Source: UBA6168 sp964573725
GTDB lineage: Bacteria; Bacteroidota; Bacteroidia; Chitinophagales; Saprospiraceae
Direction: 5' to 3'
Length of the DNA stretch: 59,266 nucleotides
Assembly (NCBI GenBank): GCA_964573725.1
Contig: CAZNLJ010000031.1
Span: 1 to 59,266, forward strand
The translations under genes and the position numbers were made by a program. Below the pieces are notes generated by a model. The model worked only from the letters and a program-made list of their open reading frames with translations. It did no database searches and was not told the DNA's origin. Positions 26,584 to 34,683 of this stretch are shown one piece after another; positions within the stretch are counted from its first letter, which is position 1, and the number at the start of each line of letters is the position of its first letter.

Positions 26584-28680
26584 ATGAAAAACAAAGGCAT
26601 CCTACTCCTGCTGACCGCCGCCGCCGCTTCCGTCCTCGCATTCTACCCCCCTGCCGGCTTTACCCAAAAAGAATCCGCCGTCGTCCAATCCTTGGTGGCC
26701 GGATTGAACTACCATTACAAACCACAGGATATCGACGACGACCTCTCCTCCAAACTCTATCACCTCTACCTGGAAAGACTGGATGGGGAACGCCGCTGGC
26801 TGACCCAGGAGGATGTGGACGCCCTCGCCGCACTGGAACTGTCGCTCGATGACCAACTGAACAGCGGCTCCTTCGAATTCCTGGACCTGGCCATCGCCCG
26901 GCAAGCCGCCGGCATCGAGAAAACCCGGGACTGGTTCCGCGAAATCCTCGAACAACCCTTCGATTTTTCAAAAAAGGAAAAATTCGAATCCGACGGAAAA
27001 AAACGCCCCTTTGCCAAGAACGATGCGGAACTCCGCGAACACTGGCGCAAAGCCATGAAATTCGAAACCCTCTCCCGGCTCAACGACAAACTCAACCGCA
27101 AAGAGAAAGGGGAAGCGGATTTCAAGGACAAGACCGAAGCGGAACTGGAACAATCCGCTCGCGAGGAATTACTAAAAAGCTATAACGATTGGTACGGCCG
27201 CCTGGAAAAAAGGAAACGGTCCGACCACCTCAGCCTCTTTCTCAACTGCTTCACCAACCTCTACGACCCGCATACGGAATACTACGAACCGATCGACAAG
27301 CAGAACTTCGACATCGGTATGTCCGGCCGGTTGGAAGGTATCGGCGCCCGCCTGCAAACAGACGGTGACTTCACCAAGGTCAACGAAATCATCGTCGGCG
27401 GCCCCGTCTGGAAACAGGGTATCATCAAGAAGAACGACCGCATCGTCAAGGTCGCCCAGGAGGAAGATACCGAATGGACCGACATCACCGGTATGCTCAT
27501 CAATGACGTCGTCCAGCTGATCCGCGGCAAACCGGGCTCCAAAGTCCGGCTGACCATCAAGAAGGCCGCCGACGGTAGCCTCCAGGAAATCGAAGTCGTC
27601 CGCGACGTGGTCATCATCGAGGAAGGTTTCGCCAAATCCCTGATCCTGGAATCCCCCCGGCAGGACCGCATCGGTTATATCCGCCTGCCGAAGTTCTATG
27701 CCGATTTCCAAAATGAGGACGGCCGGCGCTGCGCCGAGGATATCGCCGTGGAACTGGAAAAACTCCGCCGGGAAGAGGTCGGCGGCATCATCCTGGACTT
27801 GCGCAGCAACGGGGGCGGCTCCCTCAGCGATGTCGTCGAAATGAGCGGTTTCTTCATCGAAAAAGGACCGGTCGTCCAGGTGAAATCCCGCAGTCGCCAA
27901 GCGGAGGTCCTCTCCGACAAGGACCCCGCCGTCCAGTATGACGGGCCCCTCATCGTGATGGTCAACCAATTCAGCGCCTCCGCTTCCGAAATCCTCGCCG
28001 CCGCCCTGCAGGATTACGGCCGGGCCGTCATCGTCGGTACCGGCTCCTCCACCTTCGGGAAAGGTACGGTGCAGCGCTTCTTCGACCTCGATAACATCAT
28101 CCGCGGCAACCAGGAACTGAAACCACTCGGCCAGGTCAAGCTCACCGTCCAGAAATTCTTCCGCGTCAACGGGGGATCCACCCAGCTGCGCGGCGTCACA
28201 CCGGATATCGTCCTGCCCGATACCTGGATGTACCTCGAAACCGGCGAAAAGGAAGAGGACTTCCCCATGGAATGGACCCAGATCGACCCCGTCACCTACA
28301 GCCAATCCGTCTACCAGGTCCCGTACCTGGACAAGCTCCGGGAATCCTCCCGGATACGGGTACAAAATGACGACACCTTCCGCCAGATCGAACAGCGGGC
28401 CAAGGATTTCCGCCGGAAACGGGACGACAGCGTCATCGACCTCAACTTGGAACGTTACCGCAGGGAAACGGCGGACTGGAAAGCGGAGGATGACGCCTTC
28501 GACAAACTCTTCGAGGCGGAAGTGGTCACCGGTGTCCAAAACCTCCCGGCGGACCTGCCCGCCATCCAACAGGACGACTCCAAGAAAGCCCGGAACGACG
28601 AGTGGCTGGACGACGTGAAAAAAGACCTCTACCTGCTGGAAACCCTCCGGATCATGCAGGATATGCTGCTCCTCCAATAA
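26584..28680 (+). CDS. prc: Tail-specific (C-terminal processing) protease, S41 family
   Basis: Periplasmic serine protease of 698 residues that trims or degrades envelope proteins from their C-termini. The signal peptide is MKNKGILLLLTAAAASVLAFYPP, which fixes the start at 26584 rather than at 26482. Order: N-terminal tsp domain (about 30-230), PDZ domain (about 240-340; GRLEGIGARLQTDGDF, GKPGSKVRLTIKK), S41 catalytic domain (about 355-540) and C-terminal DUF3340-type domain. The catalytic Ser is in NQFSASASEILAAA and the Lys in TFGKGTVQRF, as in E. coli Prc. It is convergent with the AI-2E gene. Confidence 0.95.
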   Translation: MKNKGILLLLTAAAASVLAFYPPAGFTQKESAVVQSLVAGLNYHYKPQDIDDDLSSKLYHLYLERLDGERRWLTQEDVDALAALELSLDDQLNSGSFEFLDLAIARQAAGIEKTRDWFREILEQPFDFSKKEKFESDGKKRPFAKNDAELREHWRKAMKFETLSRLNDKLNRKEKGEADFKDKTEAELEQSAREELLKSYNDWYGRLEKRKRSDHLSLFLNCFTNLYDPHTEYYEPIDKQNFDIGMSGRLEGIGARLQTDGDFTKVNEIIVGGPVWKQGIIKKNDRIVKVAQEEDTEWTDITGMLINDVVQLIRGKPGSKVRLTIKKAADGSLQEIEVVRDVVIIEEGFAKSLILESPRQDRIGYIRLPKFYADFQNEDGRRCAEDIAVELEKLRREEVGGIILDLRSNGGGSLSDVVEMSGFFIEKGPVVQVKSRSRQAEVLSDKDPAVQYDGPLIVMVNQFSASASEILAAALQDYGRAVIVGTGSSTFGKGTVQRFFDLDNIIRGNQELKPLGQVKLTVQKFFRVNGGSTQLRGVTPDIVLPDTWMYLETGEKEEDFPMEWTQIDPVTYSQSVYQVPYLDKLRESSRIRVQNDDTFRQIEQRAKDFRRKRDDSVIDLNLERYRRETADWKAEDDAFDKLFEAEVVTGVQNLPADLPAIQQDDSKKARNDEWLDDVKKDLYLLETLRIMQDMLLLQ

Positions 28681-28699
28681 ATGCCCCCCGGCGATACTG

Positions 28700-28738
28700 C
28701 CGGCGGCCGGCCGTCACGGACCTTCCGGCGGCCGGCCG
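28700..28738. repeat. Direct repeat of CCGGCGGCCGGCCG
   Basis: Two perfect 14-base copies (28700-28713 and 28725-28738) lie between the convergent prc and AI-2E genes, the second inside the 3' end of the AI-2E gene. Each contains GGCCGGCC and could fold. It may act as a bidirectional transcript end, but there is no T-run. Confidence 0.4.
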
Positions 28739-29859
28739 CCGCCGTTTCCGGCCCGCATCCCCTGCATCCGCTCCTTCATGCGGCGGACTACATGGACCTC
28801 CCCCAGGAATACCAGGGCCACCGCCCGCAGCACCGTGTAGGCCGGAATCGCCAACACCATCCCGGTCACGCCCCGGACCTTGGCCCCCACCAACACGATC
28901 AGGAATATCTCCAGGGGATGTGCCATGACACTGCTGGAAAAGATTTTGGGCTGCGCCACGTAGTTGTCCACCAACTGGGCCGCCAGAAAGACCGCCACCA
29001 CTTTCCCCAACAGCGGCAGCAAATACCCGTAAAAGTCGGCCTCCAAATGGGAGGACAGCGTGAACAGGACCCCGAAGGCCGCCCCGATGATCGGGCCGAC
29101 ATAGGGAATGACGTTGAGCAGCCCGGCCATGAACCCGATCAACAGGGCGTTCCGCGCCCCCACCAGGTACAAGCCCAACGTCACCAACAGGGTGAAGAAC
29201 AACAGTTGCAACAACAATCCCCGGAAATACCGGCTCAACATGTCCGCTATGTCCTGGATGGCCTGCCGGACCTGCCGCTCATAGGCCTCCGGTAACATGG
29301 CCGCTACGAAACTGGCGAACATCCCCTGCTCCTGCAGAAAAAAGAACGAAATGAACAATACTGCCGCCAATCCGACCCCTATGTCGCCGGCGGCGGAAAA
29401 CAACCCGCCGAGGTAACTGCCGACCAGGCGCGGCTCCAGCCAGCCGGATACCGTCGACAGGAACTGCTCCTCCAGGGTGATTCCCGGTGGCAACAACCCA
29501 TAGTCCGCCAGCCGTTCCTGCAAGTGGAGGAGCGGCTCCTCCAAGGTGCCCGCCACCGCCCGGTAATCCACGGTCGTCAGGTTGCCGACCTGCTCGATGA
29601 TGGGCGGCAGGAACAGCCGGACCAGGAGGACCAGCCCGCCCAGGAAGGTCATCAGGGTCAGCCCCGCAGCCAATCCCCGCCCGACCTGCCATTTCCATAT
29701 CCGCCCGTACCGCAGGAAGAACCGGACCAGCGGCTGCCCGACCATGGACAAGACCCAGGCGATGCACAGGTACAGGACAATGTCCGTGAAATACCAGCTT
29801 ATCCAGCCGATGAGCACCAGACTCGCCACCAAGGCGAACGTACGGTTGTAGTTTTTCAT
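28714..29859 (-). CDS. AI-2E family transporter
   Basis: Inner-membrane protein of 381 residues of the AI-2E (TqsA/PerM/YtqA) family, with about eight predicted helices. Conserved parts are the N-terminal pair of helices (near 8-45), the long amphipathic region after LFLPPIIEQ, and the C-terminal core (GFMAGLLNVIPYVGPIIGAAFG and VLVGAKVRGVTGMVLAIPAY). Members export small molecules or act as sodium/proton antiporters, and the substrate cannot be inferred from sequence. The start lies 36 bases after the OsmC stop, so they are likely co-transcribed. Confidence 0.92.
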   Translation of the reverse strand: MKNYNRTFALVASLVLIGWISWYFTDIVLYLCIAWVLSMVGQPLVRFFLRYGRIWKWQVGRGLAAGLTLMTFLGGLVLLVRLFLPPIIEQVGNLTTVDYRAVAGTLEEPLLHLQERLADYGLLPPGITLEEQFLSTVSGWLEPRLVGSYLGGLFSAAGDIGVGLAAVLFISFFFLQEQGMFASFVAAMLPEAYERQVRQAIQDIADMLSRYFRGLLLQLLFFTLLVTLGLYLVGARNALLIGFMAGLLNVIPYVGPIIGAAFGVLFTLSSHLEADFYGYLLPLLGKVVAVFLAAQLVDNYVAQPKIFSSSVMAHPLEIFLIVLVGAKVRGVTGMVLAIPAYTVLRAVALVFLGEVHVVRRMKERMQGMRAGNGGGRPPEGP

Positions 29860-29895
29860 CAGGTTAACCTTTTGACGACCCGGCCGACGGCTATC

Positions 29896-30303
29896 TTAGA
29901 TCGGCCAATGGAAGGAAACGGATTGTTCGCACTCGATGCGCAGGCTTTCACAGACCGGACAGCCGAGCGCCGCCTGTTCCAACAATCGCCGCTCCGCCGC
30001 CGTGTAGGCCCGTGCCGGCATCTCGAATCGGATCTCCACCCGCGCAATCCGGCGCGGATTCGCCGCCATGACCTTGTTGACCGCCGCAGTCGCCCCCCGG
30101 ATGTCCAGGCCGTGGTCCCGCGCCGCCATGCCCATGATGGTCATCATACAGGATGCCAGGGCCGTCGCCACCAGGTCCGTCGGGGAAAATGCCTCCCCCT
30201 TGCCCCGGTTGTCGGGTGGCGCGTCGGTGATGATCGTTGCGCCGGAACGCTCGTGCGTGCATTCCGTGCGGAGTTCGCCGGTGTATCTGACTGTTGCCGT
30301 CAT
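29896..30303 (-). CDS. OsmC family peroxiredoxin-like protein
   Basis: Cytosolic OsmC/Ohr-fold protein of 135 residues that reduces organic or lipid hydroperoxides as a dimer. Both redox cysteines are present: Cys in ATALASCMMTIMG near residue 52 and Cys in LGCPVCESL near 117. The start at 30303 (MTATVRYTGEL) gives normal OsmC length; the frame to 30462 is non-conserved. TATTTTTG, a perfect -7 box, sits only 12 bases before this ATG. Confidence 0.93.
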   Translation of the reverse strand: MTATVRYTGELRTECTHERSGATIITDAPPDNRGKGEAFSPTDLVATALASCMMTIMGMAARDHGLDIRGATAAVNKVMAANPRRIARVEIRFEMPARAYTAAERRLLEQAALGCPVCESLRIECEQSVSFHWPI

Positions 30304-30314
30304 GCTTTTTTTCG

Positions 30315-30322
30315 CAAAAATA
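30315..30322 (-). promoter_or_regulatory. -7-like box TATTTTTG very close to the OsmC start
   Basis: Perfect TAnnTTTG, but transcription from it would leave a leader of only about five bases before the ATG at 30303. Either the transcript is nearly leaderless, or the match is fortuitous in an A/T-rich patch. Confidence 0.3.
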
Positions 30323-30436
30323 ATACAAACGGCGATTTCCGGATAAGCGGACCGGCCCGGGCCCGCCCTCATCCGCCCCGGGATGCCCGACCCGCCGCCC
30401 CCTCGCTTCGACACCCCGCCTGTCGGCGGAATACCG

Positions 30437-30444
30437 TACCTTTG
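30437..30444 (+). promoter_or_regulatory. Candidate -7 box TACCTTTG for the flippase gene
   Basis: Perfect TAnnTTTG match 66 bases before the ATG at 30503. The -33 TTG is not obvious. It supports 30503 as the start, since the upstream open frame would overlap this promoter. Confidence 0.5.
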
Positions 30445-30502
30445 GTGCCGGTGGCGGCCCACCGGAGCGAAACCCGCTTTTCACCGTTATCGATCTTCCC
30501 GG

Positions 30503-32002
30503 ATGAACAGGGAATTCCTCCTCAACATATTCTTTCTCGTCTTTGTCAACCTGCTGGTCAAGCCTTTCTATGTGTTCGGCATCGAACGGACTATCCAGGA
30601 CCGGGTCGGCCCCGTGGAATTCGGGCAATACGCCACTTTCCACAGCTTCAGTTTCCTCTTCTTCATGTTGAACGATTTCGGTATCCATTACTACAACAAC
30701 ACGGCTGTGGCCCGGCACCCTCCCCTGTTGCACCGGTTGTTTTCCCATGTGGTACTGTTGAAATCCGGTTTGTCGGTGCTGTTCCTGGCGCTGGTGTTCC
30801 TGGCTGCCTGGTGGCGGGGCTTCTCCCCGACCCTGTTTCCGCTGCTGTTCTTCATATCCTTGAACCACATTTTCGTGTCCTGGGTCGCCTATTTTCGCTC
30901 CAACCTGTCCGGTTTGGGGATGTACCGCACCGACAGCGTCCTGTCGATGCTGGACAAGCTGCTGCTGACCGGACTGGCGGCCGGACTGCTGTGGGGCGGC
31001 TGGCTGGCGGCCGGGGATTTCCGGATGCAATGGTTCGTCCACGCCCAGAACATCGCCTGGGGACTGACGGCCCTGCTGGCCGGTTGGCTGGTCTGGCGGC
31101 AAGTCCCCCGCCCGATCCATTGGCGTTTCCGCAAGGTGATGGCCTGGTACCTGTTGCGGAAATCCGCCCCCTATGCCCTGGCTGTATTCCTCATGACCGC
31201 CTATACCCGGCTGGATATGGTCCTGTTGGAATGGCTGCTGCCGGACGGACTGGAACAGGCAGGCATCTATGCCGCGGCCTACCGCTTGTTGGACGCATTC
31301 AATGCGGTCGCCGTCCTGTTCGCCGGCTTGCTGTTGCCGATGTTCTCGACCTTGCTGTCCGACCGGGCGGCTTCGCGGACCGACGGTGTCTCCCCCCGCG
31401 AATCGCTGGAAAGCCTTTTACGGACCGGGTTCCACCTGATCCTGGCGGGAACGGCAACCCTTTCCATCGCCTGCGCCAGCTTCGGTACGCCCCTGATGCA
31501 ATGGCTTTACCCCGTAACGGCCACCCCCTACTACGGCGAAGTGCTTCGGTACATCATCCTCACCTTGATACCTTTCAGTGGCTTGTTCATTTTCTCGACC
31601 TTGCTGACGGCCCATGGCAGCCTGCGGAAGATGAACCTCGTATTTCTCGCCGGCATCACCTGCAACCTTTTGCTGAACCTGCTCCTCATCCCGCGGTGGC
31701 AAGCCGTCGGAGCCGCCGGGGCCGCCTTCGTGACCCAATCCCTGGTCCTGGCCGGCATGCTCTGGCTGTCCCACCGGGAATTGGCCTTCCCGCTCCACCG
31801 GCTGCAGCCCGGGAAAATCCTTGCCTTCCTGGGGTCGGTCGTCCTCGTCAATCTCGTGTTGGCAAACTATGGTGGCTGGCCTTGGGGTACCCGATTCGCC
31901 CTGGCCCTGGCAGCCGGTGCCTTGCTCGCACCGGCTTGGCAACTGGTCCGCCTCCAGGCACTCCGGGAGCTGTTCCGTCGACCACCGGAACGGGGCCGCT
32001 GA
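30503..32002 (+). CDS. Polysaccharide flippase (Wzx/MATE-type)
   Basis: Integral membrane protein of 499 residues with about 12-14 hydrophobic helices, of the polysaccharide_synt / MurJ-MATE type. It would flip lipid-linked glycan repeat units across the inner membrane. Typical stretches are LLNIFFLVFVNLLVKPFYVFG at the N-terminus, YALAVFLMTAYTRLDMVLLEWL in the middle (the conserved helix with the charged Arg-Asp pair) and GAAGAAFVTQSLVLAGMLW near the end. It is followed by the chain-length and polymerase genes on the same strand. Confidence 0.9.
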   Translation: MNREFLLNIFFLVFVNLLVKPFYVFGIERTIQDRVGPVEFGQYATFHSFSFLFFMLNDFGIHYYNNTAVARHPPLLHRLFSHVVLLKSGLSVLFLALVFLAAWWRGFSPTLFPLLFFISLNHIFVSWVAYFRSNLSGLGMYRTDSVLSMLDKLLLTGLAAGLLWGGWLAAGDFRMQWFVHAQNIAWGLTALLAGWLVWRQVPRPIHWRFRKVMAWYLLRKSAPYALAVFLMTAYTRLDMVLLEWLLPDGLEQAGIYAAAYRLLDAFNAVAVLFAGLLLPMFSTLLSDRAASRTDGVSPRESLESLLRTGFHLILAGTATLSIACASFGTPLMQWLYPVTATPYYGEVLRYIILTLIPFSGLFIFSTLLTAHGSLRKMNLVFLAGITCNLLLNLLLIPRWQAVGAAGAAFVTQSLVLAGMLWLSHRELAFPLHRLQPGKILAFLGSVVLVNLVLANYGGWPWGTRFALALAAGALLAPAWQLVRLQALRELFRRPPERGR

Positions 32003-32043
32003 TACAAATTCCCGGGTCCGGGCGTAAGTTCTCCCCGGAATGG

Positions 32044-32051
32044 TATCTTTG
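32044..32051 (+). promoter_or_regulatory. Candidate -7 box TATCTTTG for the Wzz-like gene
   Basis: Perfect TAnnTTTG match 80 bases before the ATG at 32124, in the 121-base spacer after the flippase gene. It suggests that the Wzz/polymerase pair can be transcribed separately from the flippase. Confidence 0.5.
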
Positions 32052-32123
32052 CAAGACCGGTCGAACCAGCATTCCGGCCGGCGGAACACCGGCGAAACCG
32101 CCCGGATCCTACGCATACCTGAT

Positions 32124-33215
32124 ATGGAAAACAAAGACAACCTGCTGACCGTCCTCCGGACCTTGTTCGCCTGGCGGAAACTCATCCTGGGTACCACCGC
32201 CTTCACCGGCGCCGCCGCCGCCGTCATCGTCCTCCTGCTCCCCGTCCATTACAAGGCCACCACCATCTTTTATGCCGCCAGCCCCGACCTGGCCATCCCG
32301 GAATCCATCTTCGGAACGGCGGCCAAAGCACCGGATTATTACGGGACCGAGAATGATGTCGACCGGATTCTCGGCATCGCCCGCTCCGGCGAGTTGGTCC
32401 AGTTCATGATCGATAGCTTCGACCTGTATGCCCGCTATGACATCGATCCGGAAGAAGCCCTCGCAGCCTATGCGGTGCAACAACAATTCGACGACCTGTT
32501 CGAAGTGGAAAAGACGAAATACGACGCGATTGAACTTTCGGTGGAGGACCAGGACAAAACCGTCGCCGCCCAAATGGCCAATACCGCCCGCGAAAGGGTC
32601 AACCAATTGGCACAGAAACTCATCAAGGACAGCCAACTGAAAATTCTTCGGACCTATGAGGAAAATATCGGCCGCAAGGAAGCGGAAATGTCCGCCCTGA
32701 ACGATACCCTCCGCCTGGTCCGGGTCCGCTTCGGCGTCTATAACACCGATGCCCAGGCGGAAATATTCTCCCAACTGATTGCGGAAGCGGAAGGCAAACT
32801 CAACAACGCCACCGCCAAATTGGCGGCATGGCAATCCTTCCGCTACAACCAGGATTCCGTCAACCTCCTTTCCGCCAATATCAGCGGCTACAGAAACGAA
32901 CTGGACCGCCTGCAGGAACGACTCGACCGCTTCAACCAGGGGATGGCCCTGGTCGACGTCCTGACCGGTACCCAACAGGAAGCCAGCGAACAACTGGCCG
33001 AGGACAAGGAACGTTACAAACAGACCCTGTCGGCTTATGCTTCCGACTTTCCGGCACTCCTCCTCCTGGAGGAAGCGACTGTGCCGGTGGTCAAGTCCCG
33101 CCCCAAACGGACACTCCTGGTGGTGGCTGCCGTTTTCCTGGCATTCGTGTTCAGCTCCCTGGGTGTCGTGGTGTTCGATACCTTCCGGGAGGTGGACTGG
33201 TCAAGCCTCCGCTGA
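32124..33215 (+). CDS. Wzz-like chain-length determinant / polysaccharide co-polymerase
   Basis: Inner-membrane protein of 363 residues with the Wzz layout. TM1 is near 22-45 (LGTTAFTGAAAAVIVLLLP), followed by a large, mostly helical periplasmic domain (about 48-320) with long coiled-coil segments (ERVNQLAQKLIKDSQLKIL, ELDRLQERLDRFNQG), a Pro-rich turn, and TM2 near 330-352. No cytoplasmic kinase domain is attached. It would set polysaccharide chain length in concert with the polymerase, whose ATG lies one base after this stop. Confidence 0.88.
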   Translation: MENKDNLLTVLRTLFAWRKLILGTTAFTGAAAAVIVLLLPVHYKATTIFYAASPDLAIPESIFGTAAKAPDYYGTENDVDRILGIARSGELVQFMIDSFDLYARYDIDPEEALAAYAVQQQFDDLFEVEKTKYDAIELSVEDQDKTVAAQMANTARERVNQLAQKLIKDSQLKILRTYEENIGRKEAEMSALNDTLRLVRVRFGVYNTDAQAEIFSQLIAEAEGKLNNATAKLAAWQSFRYNQDSVNLLSANISGYRNELDRLQERLDRFNQGMALVDVLTGTQQEASEQLAEDKERYKQTLSAYASDFPALLLLEEATVPVVKSRPKRTLLVVAAVFLAFVFSSLGVVVFDTFREVDWSSLR

Positions 33216-33216
33216 G

Positions 33217-34683
33217 ATGTGGGCCTCCCTGACACCCGAAGCGGCCGGCCACACCCGGCGTTTGGCCGCAGGTTTCTCGCTCCTCACCGTGGCAAGCCTC
33301 CTGGTGGGTATCGCGGGGGACTGGTGGTTCCTCGCGGGAATCCCCGCACTGGCCCTGCTGGCCTTTGTGGCGCTGGTCCGGTTCTCGTGGCTGTTCTACC
33401 TCCTGTTTTTCTTCATTCCCCTGACGGTCGAGGTCTGGCTGCCCAACGGAACCGTCACGGATATGCCGACGGAACAACTGGCCGTCGGACTGACCGGACT
33501 TTGCCTGGCCTATGCCCTCCGCCATGCAGGTAGCTTGCCGGCAGCCTTGCTGCGCCATCCCATCACCTTGCTCCTGCTGCTCCACCTCGGCTGGACCTTC
33601 GCGACAACCATCACTTCCGGCCAGGTACTCATTTCGGCAAAATTCGCCCTGGCCAAACTCTGGTACGTCACCCCTTTTTTTTTCCTGGCCGGGACCCTGC
33701 TCAAAACGGAACGGGATTTCCGACGGCTCACCTGGATCGTCTGGATTCCCCTGGCCTTCACCATTGTTTTCGTCCTGGTGCGGCATGCCGCCCAGGGATT
33801 CAGCTTCGCCGCCGTCAACACCGTGATGTTTCCTTTCTACCGCAACAAGGTCGCCTACGCCTGCATGCTGGGGGTCTTCCTGCCTTTTGCCTGGTATGCC
33901 CGAAAAGGATACGCCCCCTGGAGCCGGCCCTGGCTGCACTGGAGCCTGGCCGTGGGCCTGATCCTGGTCGGCATCCAGTTTTCCTACACCCGCGCCGTAT
34001 ACGGTATGGTCGTCCTCGCCGCCATCGCCTATTTCATCATCCGCCGGCGGCTGATGAAATGGGTGCTCGTCGCGGCGGCCTTGCTGGCGACCCTGTACGT
34101 GGGCGGCATGTTGCGTCACAACAACTACCTGGACCACAAACCGGATTACAACAAGGCCATCACCCACGACCGCTTCGATGACCTCCTGCAGGCCACTACC
34201 CGGGGCCGGGATGTCTCCACCATGGAGCGGGTATACCGTTGGGTCGCCGGCGGAAACATGGTCGGTCAACGCCCCTGGATGGGCTTCGGCCCGGGCACCT
34301 TCACTTATTTCTACAAAAGCCACACCGTGTCCGGCTTCCGGACTTATGTCAGCGACAACCCGGAAGGGTCGGGCATCCACTGCTACTACCTGATGGTCCT
34401 GGTGGAACAAGGCTTTCCCGGATTGGTGTTCTTCCTGGGACTGGTCTTCCTGGTGCTGCTGACCGGCGAACGGGTCTACCACGAATCCGATGACCCCGGA
34501 CGCCGGCGCATGGTCATGGCCGCCGTGCTCACCACGGTCATCATCGACGGACTGCTGGTCATGAACGACCTGGTGGAGACGGACAAGATCGGTTCCTTCT
34601 TTTTCCTGTGCATGGCTATTCTGGTCCGCGCGGACCTGGAAAACCGCCGGACAGTTCGTACGCCCGCAGTTTCCCCCGATTAA
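33217..34683 (+). CDS. O-antigen polymerase/ligase (Wzy/WaaL-like)
   Basis: Polytopic membrane protein of 488 residues with about 10-12 helices and the large periplasmic loop typical of the Wzy_C (O-antigen ligase) superfamily. The loop region near 325-385 carries the conserved WVAGGNMVGQRPWMGFGPGTF-like segment with its GxGxG-type turn. It either polymerises the repeat units or ligates glycan to an acceptor. It starts one base after the Wzz-like stop, so translation is probably coupled. Its last 68 bases overlap the end of the convergent ASPIC/UnbV gene. Confidence 0.88.
   Translation: MWASLTPEAAGHTRRLAAGFSLLTVASLLVGIAGDWWFLAGIPALALLAFVALVRFSWLFYLLFFFIPLTVEVWLPNGTVTDMPTEQLAVGLTGLCLAYALRHAGSLPAALLRHPITLLLLLHLGWTFATTITSGQVLISAKFALAKLWYVTPFFFLAGTLLKTERDFRRLTWIVWIPLAFTIVFVLVRHAAQGFSFAAVNTVMFPFYRNKVAYACMLGVFLPFAWYARKGYAPWSRPWLHWSLAVGLILVGIQFSYTRAVYGMVVLAAIAYFIIRRRLMKWVLVAAALLATLYVGGMLRHNNYLDHKPDYNKAITHDRFDDLLQATTRGRDVSTMERVYRWVAGGNMVGQRPWMGFGPGTFTYFYKSHTVSGFRTYVSDNPEGSGIHCYYLMVLVEQGFPGLVFFLGLVFLVLLTGERVYHESDDPGRRRMVMAAVLTTVIIDGLLVMNDLVETDKIGSFFFLCMAILVRADLENRRTVRTPAVSPD

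Noticed and set aside
29524..32148. 874-codon plus-strand frame spanning three genes
   Set aside because: It runs through the AI-2E, OsmC and flippase genes in wrong frames or strand and has no recognisable protein features.
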